From: Pristionchus mayeri
Taxonomy: Eukaryota > Nematoda > Chromadorea > Rhabditida > Neodiplogasteridae
Assembly (NCBI GenBank): GCA_036245805.1
Contig: BTRK01000006.1
Span: 28,090,901 to 28,154,900, forward strand
Direction of reading: 5' to 3'
DNA: 64,000 nucleotides
The translations under genes and the position numbers were made by a program. Shown in pieces: positions 23,301 through 34,371 of the stretch. The notes under the pieces are model-generated. The model worked only from the letters and a program-made list of their open reading frames with translations. It made no database searches and was not told the origin of the DNA. Position 1 is the stretch's first letter. The number at the start of each line of letters is the position of its first letter.

Positions 23301-26300
23301 AGTAATAGTAAATCGATCATTTTCGGCCGAGCGCTCCTAACAGAGCGGCGTGAAATGCAATCGTCTGTTGAAAATAAAGTTCAAACGATCCAGACGAAGT
23401 TAAAAGGGTATAACTCTCACCACTGTGTTCGTATTTTTTTCGCAAACCACTCATTCGAAAGCTCTCGCTGAGGTACATCTATTGTGAAAATTTTGGCTGC
23501 GCCTTCACCTACATTTTTGAGAAAAGTGGCTTCGAGTGTACCACTCTTAAAAATGGGTTTTGGAAAAATTGGTTTTTATAGATCGATAGAGCTCAAAAAA
23601 TGAGTGGGGGTCACTCAGAGGTCATTTTTGCGCTATCTTTCACCGTATCCAAGAAAACAGCTCTCAAAGTAAGTGATGCCGATATCCGACCCTACGTAGG
23701 GAGCTCCAAAATGAAGTGTAAATAATGAGACTTCGGTGGTCACTCAGGTATGCCTCAGGGTGGCCAAAACCGGCTAGAACTCATTTCGCGATTTCACCTC
23801 CATTCCCAAGAATTGCGATTCTAGCTCGATTCTCTCGTGAATGGCGTGATATCTCTAAAAATGCACAATATTCAAGAGATCGAGCCTACCAAATTTCATA
23901 GGATTTCGATAAAAGTACTTGTGAAAAAACAAAAAATTCGAAATATTTTACCTTTGTTAAATTTTAGCTCCTTCAGATGGGTAGGGGTGGACCATTTTTA
24001 TTCTTTGCATTTGTAGCTCTGGATACTAACTAACTATTAAAAAAATGTAAATAAAAATCAACAAATATAGTTTGGAGAAATCGGCAAATAACGGCTGGAA
24101 ACTTGAAATAAAGCCAGTTTTTGAGAGGGGACTGGCCTACCGTAACTTAAAACAGAAATGGAGGACAGGTGTTCTAGAGTCACTCTGCACGGAGTACTCG
24201 ATGAGTGAAATCCACCTGCATCAGCCGAATTACGATGCGCATCCGCCCGCGCGAGAGTGATGATGTTAAAGAATTACCGTAATCTGTTGATAGTATTCAA
24301 CATCATCACTCTCGCGCGCGCGGATGCGCATCGTACTGATGCAGGTAGATTTCACTCATCGAGTACTCCGTGCAGAGTGACTCTAGAACACCTGTCCTCC
24401 ATTCCTTTTTTACGGTAGGCCAGTCCCCTATCAAAAACTGGCTTTATTTCAAGTTGCCAGCCGTTATTTGCCGATTTCTACAAACTTTATTTTTTGATTT
24501 TAATTTAAATTTTGTAATTGTTAGATAGCATCCAGGGATACAAATCCAAAGAATAAAAATGGTCCACCCCTACCCATCTGAAGGAGATAAAATTTAACAA
24601 AGGTAAATTATTCGAATTTTTTTGTTTTTTCACAAGTACTTTTATCGAAATCCTATGAAATTTGGTAGGTTCGATCTCTTGTATATTGCGCATTTTTAGA
24701 GATATAACTCGTTTTTATCGATTGCGAAATGACTAATTTCGAAAATTGAAAAAAAAAAGTTTTCGGGAAGGTGCAGCGCATTTCTCTATACGTCATTTAG
24801 AACACTAAATAAGCCACACCTGAAGTATAATCACTGAGTACTACATGTGGAGGAATTCGATTTTTCGCTAGTGCTAAGCGTCTACACAAAAATGTTCACC
24901 CACTCAGATAGTCTTTCTTAATTGTATTATCAAAAGATCACAGCATACGACTTTGTACATATTCCTTATCTATGGATAATTGAGAAAACAATTAAATTTC
25001 ACACAGTTCATTTTATTGGCTCCGTTTTGGTTAGTGAAATTTGAGAGAAAGGAAGTATGAGAGGAGAGTGCTGGAGAGAACGATGCACCATACCTGGAGG
25101 TTGTCGAGTCCCTTGGAGTGGAGGGCACTGATGTTGACACACTGGACGTCTCCTCCCATCTCCTCGACGACAACGTCATGTTGCAGCAGCGAACGAATCG
25201 CACGACCCTTAATCAACTCATTCCGCTCCATCCAACTCATTATAAATACCACTTTCCAGTTATTATAAAATATTGAGAGAAGAGTGAAACTGACTGGATC
25301 AGCATTCGGTTTGTCGCACTTATTGATGGCGATAACTAGAGGAACTCCTGCTTCACGAGCGAATCTCGAAAAGAAAATGATAAAAGAGTAGGGGATGGTG
25401 TTGATTACTTGATGCTTTGCTCCGTTTGTTCCTTCACTCCATCATCAGCAGCGACCACGAGAACGACGATGTCTGTGACCTACCAGTGAGATTACTGTAG
25501 ATATTAATAAGAAAGGATGAGGATACCCTGGCTCCTCTCGATCGCATATTGGCAAAGGCCGCATGACCGGGAGTGTCCAAAAATGTGACACTGCGCTGTG
25601 ATGAAGGTAGATACACTAAATGAATCGTGGAGTGAGAGGTGGAGAAGGATGAGATCTCACCTGAGAATGCCCCGATGTGCTGTGTGATTCCTCCGAATTC
25701 CCCGTCTACGATTCGACTGTTTCTGCAAATCGAGAGAACTTTTCAAGTGAGATTAAACTAGTATACCTGAGTGAATCGAGAAGAGTGGTCTTTCCATGGT
25801 CGACGTGCCCCATGATTGTCACCACTGGTCTTCTCGCCACGCAATCTTCTGCAGGTGCGGGGTCTCTCAAATCGTATCGATACAATTAGTATACAGAAAT
25901 GTGAAAAAAATCGAAATTGTCTATGGTACTCACTGTGGTATGATGTCCTCGCTCTCTTCTTTCCCCTTAACCACACGAATCGCAATTTTCGGCTTGTAGT
26001 TCAATGCGCAGATGGTTTTCATTATCGTTTCCTGTAATATGACATAAGGACACCATCGATGAGGACTGTATGTGCAATGTACCTGATCCAGTGGTTGGTC
26101 TTCAACTGCTCGATCGAGTGATCTCTTATCCACATTAGTTAATACATCGAGAACATCGTCGAAGTTTTCATTCATGGCAGCCGATAGTTCTCTGGAAGGA
26201 TTTGTGTGCACATAGAAGTAGAGGGGAGAGGGCACTTTGCAGTCATGTCTGTGTAGAATTCGACCACTTTCTTAGTACTGCCAGTCTTCTTGACGATAAT

Positions 26301-26447
26301 CGGCTCCACATATTTGGTCCTCTTTCGCTGCTTCGCGTAGTTGCGGCGCTGATCCACAGCGGGAAGGGTTAGAAACGCCGCAATGCTCCGTACGTCTCTT
26401 GTTATCAACGCCCTATCCACAGCCTGTCGCACTACTCGAGAGAGCAT
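20385..26447 (-). CDS. MTIF2: mitochondrial translation initiation factor IF-2
   Basis: A GTPase that places fMet-tRNA on the mitochondrial ribosome. About 16 exons sum to 744 codons in consistent phase (26236-26447, 26083-26191, 25934-26031, 25767-25865, 25661-25722, 25527-25615, 25409-25479, 25094-25364, 22428-22521, 21680-22088, 21511-21598, 21323-21467, 21099-21283, 20954-21030, 20806-20884, 20385-20528). GTPase motifs: GHVDHGKT near residue 160, DTPGH near 207, NKCD near 260. Domain II and the C-terminal domains follow, with [16 protein letters not shown] and IDWFPPGF at the end. Oddities: an in-frame TAG at 21760-21762, a 20-residue insert after NKCD, and a 2.6-kb intron filled by transposons. 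Identity is very sure. Confidence 0.95.
22653..24879. mobile_element. foldback element in MTIF2 intron
   Basis: Inverted arms begin GCTTGGCACTAGCGAAAAAT and are mirrored at the right end (ctagtgctaagc). The family is shared with the foldback at 34771-37140, whose end reads GGCATTAGGCCAAAAATCG and which shares the following acatgtagtactc phrase. A second palindromic element is nested in the left arm at 22836-23848. The centre is near 24270. Confidence 0.8.
22836..23848. mobile_element. nested foldback, CACGCC ends, 4-bp TSD
   Basis: The 1,013-bp palindrome has ends CACGCCTCTCACGAGAGAAT and CTCTCGTGAATGGCGTG, flanked by atat (22832-22835, 23849-23852). The opposite arm of the host foldback near 24700 reads acgagttatatctct without it, an empty site that confirms the 4-bp duplication. 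The same ends bound the element at 49761-51808. Confidence 0.85.
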
Positions 26448-26547
26448 TGCGTCACTACAAAGTTTGGTATGCGTCAGACACCAAAAATAACAATAGCAGA
26501 GCCTTAATTAACAATACTAATTGTGAGGCAAGAAACAGAAAGATTAC

Positions 26548-26640
26548 ATCGTCGCCGCGACACATATGTGGCGAATTGCTAATTACACCTAGGTGCACTT
26601 ACACCTAGGTGTATAAAAACATACACCTTGGTGCATACCG
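26548..26640. repeat. short repeat with cacctaggtg palindromes, copy 1
   Basis: Contains cacatatgtgg, gctaattacacctaggtg and acacctaggtgta in a row. An inverted copy lies at about 31735-31830. Confidence 0.7.
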
Positions 26641-26800
26641 TAATATTTATACTTTCTTAATTTTGACAATTGCGGTTCATGAGTTGATTCAACCGCGGCA
26701 GCTTGTTTTTATTTGACTTTGCGGTCGATTTATTCCAATAATATTGTTCCTTATCGATTTCTTCAGTTGGGTTTTATGACCAATCGTTCATAATTTGAGA

Positions 26801-27468
26801 ATGAGGCGCGCGTCGCGCAGCGTGCTCCAACCAGCTTATCCACGGTGGAATGGGGATTCAAAGAGAAAGGTGCGTGTAGCGTCTATGAATATGATATTTA
26901 TGCTCGCTTTGTTCTGTGATGTCAACTTGAGTATGAAATTGTAAATGGTCTTGCAAGTTCCTCCCTCGATCTATGTCTCGAAGAGAAACATTCTAGTACG
27001 TATACTGCTAGTGTTCACAAAAATACATAAGTATTTATTTGCAGTTGGACAATTTGTACTACCGGGACGAAGACTACAATTTTCGCCGTGAGAAGAAGGG
27101 AAAATTCGACAGCAGAGAGGTACTACTCAGCGATTATAAAACGAACTAAATTTAGATAAGAGGAAAGCTTAGATAATCAAACTACTATCACTTATGTGTC
27201 GCGCGTGGTTCAGTGGTCTTGTATAAATTCTCTCAGGTTATGTAGCCATAGTATTTAATGATTCTGTTTCAGGGAGAAGAGTTGCGAGTCTATGATGATG
27301 GGGACATGGACAGTTTCGATGAGCGTCTTGTCCAGGATTACGACGCTGCAGGAGGACGTCCTTCAAGGGTCAGTCGATAAATGCACGCTGTAACTTAAAG
27401 TTTATAAAAATATTTTCCAGTCTTTAAAAAATCAGCCGAAGCAGGTTCACTGCGAGTGTGATATATAA
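26801..27468 (+). CDS. small charged protein of unknown function
   Basis: Exons 26801-26869, 27045-27119, 27273-27368 and 27421-27468 are in phase and encode about 95 residues. It is rich in acidic and basic residues (NLYYRDEDYNFRREKKGKF, VYDDGDMDSFDERL) with a short C-terminus ending CECDI. Splice sites are standard. An exon-like piece between 26961 and 26998 is not in phase and was left out. No family is recognised. Confidence 0.6.
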
Positions 27469-27469
27469 T

Positions 27470-28477
27470 TGAACACGCTTTTTGTGATTCGCTTTACATT
27501 CTCTGAGTCATTTCTTTTCTCGATATAATCAACTATCATCTGACGACATCAAATTGATCGAGTCATTATTCTACTAGGTGAGTGGCCTGCATATATTGCT
27601 AGCTTTTGATCAGAATTATCTTGTAAATAAATTGGTATTCAGATCGTTTGGAAGGGTGATCTTTTTTCGGAGTCTAACTGTGCCGAAGTGACGAGGAGTC
27701 ACGCAGGTTCATACATTATAAATTTCGTTTATGGTTTTGATTAGATTAGGTCAAAGTTAGGAAAAATATCCGCATATTGATTTTTTATTAATTCATTTAT
27801 CCACTCATAAATTGCTCACTTGAAGTGGGCGCACTAAAACAATTTCATTCAGATGCTTCACAACTCTTCCCTTCTCCACTGTGATGCCCTCAACCAATCA
27901 ATAATTGGATATCATGTTTAACTTGTTGTTCTCGTTTCCATTTTTTGTTATGATTATTTGTTAGATTTATTCGATTGTCTTGTTTCGTTTGTTGTTGTTT
28001 TGACCAGTTATAAGCTTTATCAAATTTCCGGTGCTGTTAATCCATCCGGTATACCTCACTGTTCTGGTTCTCAATTTTCTAAAAAACGGGAGTAAAGTGA
28101 ATGAATGAAATGGACATTGCTCTTGTAAAATTTTTATCAGAAGGTTAATGCTTCCTTCGAATATTTTTGTCGACATTGAACAACATGGTAAATGAACCCC
28201 CAGTAATGTAATGAAAGGCGAGGCGACGAATGTTGCAGTTGTTTTCTGGTGTGCAGTAGTATACAGTATAGATGACATCACTCATACTTTATCGTACTCG
28301 ACTTGAGCACTAAGGAGTGGGTAAAGAGGGGCCACGTGGGGTCAACGTGGACTGGCCGGGGACTGGCCAGGTTCGCCGATTAAATACTCATTCTTGGACG
28401 ACCGGTAGATACAGATTGAGAGTGAGAGAGCGAAGTAACTGAAGATAGTGGGGGAAGAGAATGGGACGGGATTAGTT
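27470..28477. other. no gene recognised
   Basis: A+T-rich spacer; no exon or element boundary could be supported. Short open frames on the minus strand near 28000-28280 show no features. Confidence 0.4.
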
Positions 28478-28667
28478 CTCCATCGATTAGCCGATGGCTG
28501 AATTAGTTGAGCATGAATATACAAAAATACAAAAAATCAATAATAGCCTCAAAGGAAAGTCGGATATGATCAGCGTAATCCCGCGCTCTCTCACTTTTGC
28601 ATGATCTCAGTACATGCGACGAGATCAGGGTGAGATCAGGGTTTCATCCTTGTCCGGTAACTTTAAG
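28478..28667. mobile_element. TTAA-type MITE, family A, partial copy
   Basis: Inverse orientation relative to the copy at 4907. The right end GTCCGGTAACT is followed by TTAA (28668-28671). The left end is missing: the sequence diverges before catcgattagccgatgg. Confidence 0.75.
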
Positions 28668-29143
28668 CTCAATTCAATTTATTTCGAATGATATTATTAG
28701 TGATATATCTATGAAGAGGAATGAAAGGGAGCACGTGGCATTTCACCTATCGATGTCAATTAAATACTCAATATTACCCAATGTCATCCCCTTGAATTTC
28801 CCACTCAGTTAATACTCATCGAGCGGGGGTTCTGCAATGCAAATTAACCCTATATCAAGGAACGTGAGAAAATATTGGGAGATATCGGGTTTTGATATCG
28901 AGTTCTTATTCATATTGCCAATTAAACGTATTTAAAAACAGTGGAAAATCAATCCAGGCATTGAGAGGGTATACTCATTTCCATTCCGAGTCAATTCTGA
29001 GCAAGAGAACTGCGTCTCTTTTTCCGAATATTGATTATTATTGGGTATTGAAATTGAATGGGAGTACCTAATTGTAAGCTATCAAAATGGTGAATTAGCG
29101 ATGATAAATTCACTATTAAATGTTAAATTTTTATTTCCTTCAG

Positions 29144-29223
29144 GATCTGACGAGGTGAAGCGCGAGTTGCTCGCCGTCATCAGCAACTTCGTCCGCAAGC
29201 AGCTCGACATCAAACAGATGTAA
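29144..29223 (+). CDS. isolated C-terminal exon, unknown gene
   Basis: After a good acceptor (ttatttccttcag) a 26-codon frame runs to TAA at 29221-29223 and contains VKRELLAVISNFVRKQL, a helical segment with strong codon-like character. It enters in phase 1. I could not find the preceding exon; the 26801-27468 gene ends in phase 0 and does not connect. It may be the end of a different gene. Confidence 0.4.
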
Positions 29224-29568
29224 ACCTTCTTCCATTCCCATTCCCCCAGTCGACATTGCTAACAGTTTTTGCAGTTAGTTTCCATTGACCAGCCATGCAT
29301 TTCTTACCTCGGGTCACGTCGAAACCAATATTGTTACTTGTATTCCGACCTTGTATGTACATTTTAATAACTTATTTGTAAATTGTATAATACTAGAAGA
29401 AGAAATTAGTACCGATCATTTTTTGTCAGACGAATTTTATCGATGCGATATAGAATGAAATCTACAGGATTGGTGAATATTGTATTGGCAAGTAAATTGG
29501 GGACAACGAGAAGCTATATTTGGGAATCACTCATGGGGGAAACATACACGGGAGGGGAGGAGGCTCAC

Positions 29569-31223
29569 TTATAAATATTCCACGCCTTATCATCATTGTC
29601 TGATTGGGTGCCATTGAGAATGAGAGGAATCGCAGCTTGTTGCTTCGATCGGAGGATAGCCGATGCAGAGAAAATCTGAATCAATAAGCTTTCGCAAGCA
29701 GACTATACTTTTACTGAATCTCAAAAGAGCGAGTGAGAGTAGCATCGTACCTTACTCTTCTTCCCGAACAGTTTACTTGTGCCGGGAGAGAGCATGGAAT
29801 CGGAGGGGGAGGAGCAGTGGAGGGCAGTCTGCATATTAGGTTGATGCAAAAGTCTTGCGGTTTTTTGTGTCCGTACTTTGAACTATCATAAGATCATTCC
29901 CGTACCAGGGATTATACACGTAGAATCGAAGTTTTAATGGAACCGATTAAAGTATCCTCATTTTTAAAATGTAACAACTCGATAACCGTCAAATTTTAGG
30001 GACAAAAAGGCACTCTGGAGTCCAATGAATTTTGAGCACCTCTCTATATTTAGTTCAAAATCCGACTTACGGTGTTGGCAACAGCAGTCTTCGGCCTGTT
30101 CTCAGTATTTCCAGAGATGAGAGTACTGTGAGGAACCTCGTCGGCCGGCTTGAGAAGGGCAGGAGCAGGCGAATGGGTAGCCGCGTCACTCATAGCTGAA
30201 GAAAGAAGGGAAGTTTAATACGTGTTTACATTCAGTTCTTGTTTAGAAGGGATATAGCTGAATACTACCCATCAACTACTATGAATCAATCAAATAGAGA
30301 GACTGGAGCCAGCCTAAGGCTCTGGTTAACAAATGAGTTTGCCCATCGTTGTCAGCACATTAAATTAGCCCAAAACACAAACTTATAAATAATCGTCATT
30401 TTTGGATGCCAAGCTCCGATACAAGCACCTGAACGACTACGAATTCACCTCAAAAACCAGGATGAAACTATAGCAATATTACTATAAGATAGGCCCGATA
30501 CGAGTGTTATCAGCGATAACATTATGCTCATTCCTATCATTTTGGCGGCACTACTGCAGAAGCCCAGTTCGGGGTAACAAAGTGTTTAATGGTATCGGGA
30601 GTAGACCTAAAGAAGGTAAGTTATATCTTTAGACTGATGAACCCCTTTGGCAAGCATCACAGGTAATTTGGCTACAGTGTGAAAGGGAAAAAATACTGGG
30701 TCTTTCGAGGGAGCTTCTTGGTATGCCATTTCGAAGTGACTCCCTTGAATCCCTTTCCGCGGGTAACAGCAATGGTGCCGATCATATCATCCTGAGAGAA
30801 GACCTGGTTGATGAGGATCTGCAAATGAAGTCAGTCACAGTTAGCCATGGTGGACACAGTCACCGCTGCGAACGAGCGAGCATCAATACGAGTGTGATTT
30901 CGGGACAGAGGAACGCCAGATAATTCCGAAACAGTGGGAGACAAATGGGCACACAGTCAAGCGGCGTATTTTTGTGATCACAAAATGGCCTTTGGAGGGG
31001 GCTCCAGAGCAGCAGGAATGGGATGAGCGCGCAAGGTTCGAACAAGGTTTCCAAAACAGGTTTGCATATTTTTTCCATATTTAGTTCAAATGCGACTTAC
31101 GGTGTTGGCAACAGCAGTCTTTGGCGTTTTCTCAGTGTTTCCAGAGATGAGAGTAGTGTGAGGAACCTCGTCGGCTGGCTTGAGAAGGGCAGGAGCAGGA
31201 GAATGGGTAGCCGCGTCACTCAT
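29569..31223 (-). CDS. small protein of unknown function with duplicated first exon
   Basis: Exons 31101-31223 or its near copy 30071-30193 (first exon, [20 protein letters not shown]), about 29762-29830 and about 29569-29675 join in phase to about 103 residues, including [26 protein letters not shown] and a stop after NIYK. The acceptor ctttagtcag lies two bases before the ATG of the outer copy, as expected of a trans-splice site. The protein is low in hydrophobic residues and no family is recognised. Confidence 0.55.
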
Positions 31224-31268
31224 AGCTGACTAAAGAAGGGAAGTTTAATACGGGTTTACATTCAGTTC
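30071..31268. repeat. direct duplication of a ~165-bp block containing the first exon
   Basis: Blocks about 30071-30235 and 31101-31268 are close copies that differ at scattered bases; both contain the coding exon, its donor GTAAGTC and the upstream acceptor region (the inner copy has lost the gtcag of the acceptor). Between them lies about 0.87 kb with a fragment reading ggcactactgcagaagcc, which also ends the hairpin at 59447-59573. Confidence 0.75.
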
Positions 31269-31370
31269 TTGTTTAGAATTGATATGCTGGATACTACCCA
31301 TAAAATACTATAAATATCTAGCAACCAAATATAAATACAGCGGTAGAAAGAATATAACTGAATAACTTGC

Positions 31371-31505
31371 CTGAGTGTGGACGATGCCGCGCATGCTAGA
31401 GAAGTACTTCTTCATCTTGTTGAGGTCTCCCTCGATGGCGTTCTTCCCACCATGTTCCTGCCACTTCTGGCGTACTTGGTGAAGGACTTCTTCTTGGATT
31501 TTTAC
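31371..31505 (-). CDS. exon of an unknown gene with GC donor
   Basis: A 45-codon open exon (KIQEEVLHQVRQKWQEH, NKMKKYFSSMRGIV) sits between acceptor ctacgtcag and donor CAG|GCAAGT, a GC-AG type. A preceding piece near 31560-31610 with a hydrophobic SLVSLLIVFA may connect in phase. If it splices to the acceptor at 31224 the frame stops at once (CTA TGA), so the stop would overlap the ATG of the next gene. Function is unknown. Confidence 0.45.
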
Positions 31506-31734
31506 CTGACGTAGCAGTGATTAGGCGACATGAGAAAACGGAACGAAAACGACAAGTACCGCGAACACAATCAATAATGACACGAGAGAGGCGGAAGATC
31601 GATTCCAGAATATTTAGCCAGCCAACCGGCATGAACAGAATAAAAATATTTTGGGACTCGAATTATAGTACCAATAAGTAAAAATATAATACCAAGGAAG
31701 CTTCTGGAAATGCACATCGAGGTGCATTTAAAAA

Positions 31735-31830
31735 ATAAATGCTTACACCATGGTGTATGCACCTCGGTGTATTTTATATGCACCTAGGTGTAAGTACACC
31801 TAGGTGCAATTAGCAATTGCCCCACATATG
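31735..31830. repeat. short repeat with cacctaggtg palindromes, copy 2
   Basis: Inverted copy of 26548-26640: gcacctaggtgtaagtacacctaggtgcaa, then ccacatatg. The two copies are about 5 kb apart in opposite orientation. Confidence 0.7.
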
Positions 31831-32091
31831 TCGGTGGAAACGAAATTTTCGTTTAACGAAAATCCTTACAAAAGGTCACTATCAAGGAGTGAGTTTTAAA
31901 AAAAAAATATTTTTAAATTTTTTTTTATAATTTCGTTTTGTGTTTAAAGATTATTTTTCCCTTGATGATTTCCAACATCTAACCTGAATGAGGTCATAAC
32001 ACGCCGAATACTCGACGGTTGAAGTGTTGAATGAATAGGAGGAGGATGGATGTGACCATCTTAAGAGGAAGATAGGGAGGCCACTCAAGAA

Positions 32092-32884
32092 ATGCCCTCA
32101 ATACTAGTCATTCAATCTAAGATTTCCTCCATGTTCTCTTTCTTGTTGATCATTCTTCTAGGATGTACAAATGCACAGCCTATTCTCCCATCGTCATTCT
32201 ATCCAGGTGAACAAGCACAACATTGAAATACCGTAACTAAATTCCTTAATTTAGACTACGGTAACCAGTACGGAGGATATGCAGGAAATCCCTTTGCTGC
32301 TACGTTTCCCGGCTACCCATTTGGCTTAACTCATTTTGGCAGCCAGTCGAGTTACGGTGGATACAATCCTATCTTTGGATACAATCTTGGAGGTTACGGT
32401 GGATACAATCGCCTCTTGAACGGGGTGTACCAACAGGGATTTCCTTCCTTCCAGCAGATTCCTCTGAGTGAGTTTCCCTCCCAATTGAATCCCCTCTTCG
32501 GGAGTCTCCCTCCCCGAGTGAACTCTTCGCCCTTCAGGCTACGACTTGCATGGGGGCACGAATCCCGCAGTACTCGAACATGCCTCTTTCCTGTCCCTCG
32601 TGAACGATAAGGACAACTTCCTGGTGTGAGTCTCTTCCTTCCCTCTTCATCTCTCATTCTCAGTCTAATGGTTGTGGATGGGATGCTATCCAACAACGAT
32701 GCACCGATGGACTCTCTCTCTGCAAGGTATCCCTCCCCCCCTTCTCTCCCCCCCCCTCTCCCCTCCTACACTCAACTGCATTGAGGGAGGCTGTCGTGAC
32801 TTCTCCACCACTTCTTCACTCCAAGCTCACGACTGCAGATGCATCCCATATGGATACGCGGCCCTTCTCAAAGCGATCGGCTGA
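32092..32884 (+). CDS. secreted Gly/Tyr-rich protein with C-terminal cysteine module
   Basis: Exons 32092-32206, 32255-32467, 32538-32623, 32664-32726 and 32786-32884 are in phase and encode 191 residues. A signal peptide is clear (FSFLLIILLGCTNA). Next comes a Gly/Tyr/Asn-rich segment (YGGYNPIFGYNLGGYGG) and then SNGCGWDAIQQRC, LCKGGCRDF and DCRCIPYG, a compact six- or more-cysteine module of a kind common in nematode secretions. An upstream in-frame ATG gives 14 extra residues before a second Met that may be the real start. Function is unknown. The gene lies just upstream of a second secreted-protein gene. Confidence 0.85.
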
Positions 32885-33520
32885 TCCCCCTCCTCTACCT
32901 CCCCTCCCTCCTCCCCTCCCCTCCTCGCCTCCCTCCTCCAACTCCCTCCTCTGACAATGGATTACGTTCTCCCCTCTTGCATCATAACCAGTCCTTTATG
33001 GGGGACAGACACGCATTTATCAGGGTTAAGTGAATCAGAGGGAAGAGGGGGATCCCTCGAGGGGAGAAGATTAGCCGACAGATTCAACACATACTACTTC
33101 AAACCTCGTCTACATGTGATAGGTACGATAGAGTGAACTGAGCAATCGGGATAACGAGTAGAATAGAGGGATTAGAAGGAACTATTTCAAAGCAGGCGAG
33201 AATTCGACATACATATCCGTAGGAAAAATATATGTAAGAAAAATTAGGGAATATATATTTTTAAGAGAAACAATAAAAACAATGGAGAATTATGAGGAGT
33301 TGTGAAGCTGTGAATCATGTATGGATTGAGTGGAGTGGTAAGATGAGTCAACTCAAAATGAGAATGAAGGACTCTTCTCAAATCATCTTTTCATTCAGTG
33401 CTTCGTGATTCATTCTCGATCCCTTCGTAGAGAGGGGGGGGGGGGGGGGAAGGGTTGACACGGTAGAGAGTAAGCTTCGCCCTTCCTTTATCCATCCAGT
33501 CTTCTCTTCTCTATCTGCAC

Positions 33521-33531
33521 ACTATATAATA
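33521..33531 (+). promoter_or_regulatory. TATA-like box
   Basis: actatataata lies about 32-42 bases upstream of the ATG of the next gene. Confidence 0.45.
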
Positions 33532-33561
33532 GTCCTCACCATACTCACTTTCCCTTTCACC

Positions 33562-33751
33562 ATGATCTATCTTCTACTTCTATCAGCCACTGCTGTCTTC
33601 GCACAAGAGAGGTCTCGTCTACCCATTTCACTCTAGATAATTCATCTTATCACAGGCTTCATCGATTTCCATCGATGAGAGGAGGTTCTCCCTATGAATT
33701 TGGAGGAGGAATGGGAGGAATGGGAGGAATGGGTATGATTCATGTCCATGT
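33562..33751 (+). CDS. secreted Gly/Met-rich protein, truncated by the gap
   Basis: Exon 33562-33611 encodes a signal peptide (MIYLLLLSATAVFA); exon 2 begins at 33656 after cacag and contains repeats of GGM before reaching the gap at 33752. The rest of the gene is unseen. The combination resembles the Gly-rich segment of the gene at 32092 in style but no homology is shown. Confidence 0.7.
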
Positions 33752-34251
33752 NNNNNNNNNNNNNNNNNNNNNNNNNNNNNNNNNNNNNNNNNNNNNNNNN
33801 NNNNNNNNNNNNNNNNNNNNNNNNNNNNNNNNNNNNNNNNNNNNNNNNNNNNNNNNNNNNNNNNNNNNNNNNNNNNNNNNNNNNNNNNNNNNNNNNNNNN
33901 NNNNNNNNNNNNNNNNNNNNNNNNNNNNNNNNNNNNNNNNNNNNNNNNNNNNNNNNNNNNNNNNNNNNNNNNNNNNNNNNNNNNNNNNNNNNNNNNNNNN
34001 NNNNNNNNNNNNNNNNNNNNNNNNNNNNNNNNNNNNNNNNNNNNNNNNNNNNNNNNNNNNNNNNNNNNNNNNNNNNNNNNNNNNNNNNNNNNNNNNNNNN
34101 NNNNNNNNNNNNNNNNNNNNNNNNNNNNNNNNNNNNNNNNNNNNNNNNNNNNNNNNNNNNNNNNNNNNNNNNNNNNNNNNNNNNNNNNNNNNNNNNNNNN
34201 NNNNNNNNNNNNNNNNNNNNNNNNNNNNNNNNNNNNNNNNNNNNNNNNNNN
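33752..34251. other. assembly gap (500 N)
   Basis: Exactly 500 unknown bases, a conventional filler length. The secreted-protein gene enters from the left and a TTAA-type MITE leaves on the right, so a repeat probably caused the break. Confidence 1.
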
Positions 34252-34371
34252 GTCCTTGAGGCTATTATTGATTTTTAGTATTTTTGTATATTCATACTCA
34301 ACTAATTCAGCCATCGACTATTCGATGGAGGGCAAAAAATAGGGGGTCAATTTTGTCCTCGTCCGGTAACT
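34252..34371. mobile_element. TTAA-type MITE, family A, partial copy at the gap
   Basis: The right half of family A (gattatttttagtatttttgtat-like wording) ends GTCCGGTAACT and is followed by TTAA (34372-34375). The left half is lost in the gap. Confidence 0.8.

Noticed and set aside
33628..34314. Long open frames across the gap
   Set aside because: They are runs of unknown residues (500 N).
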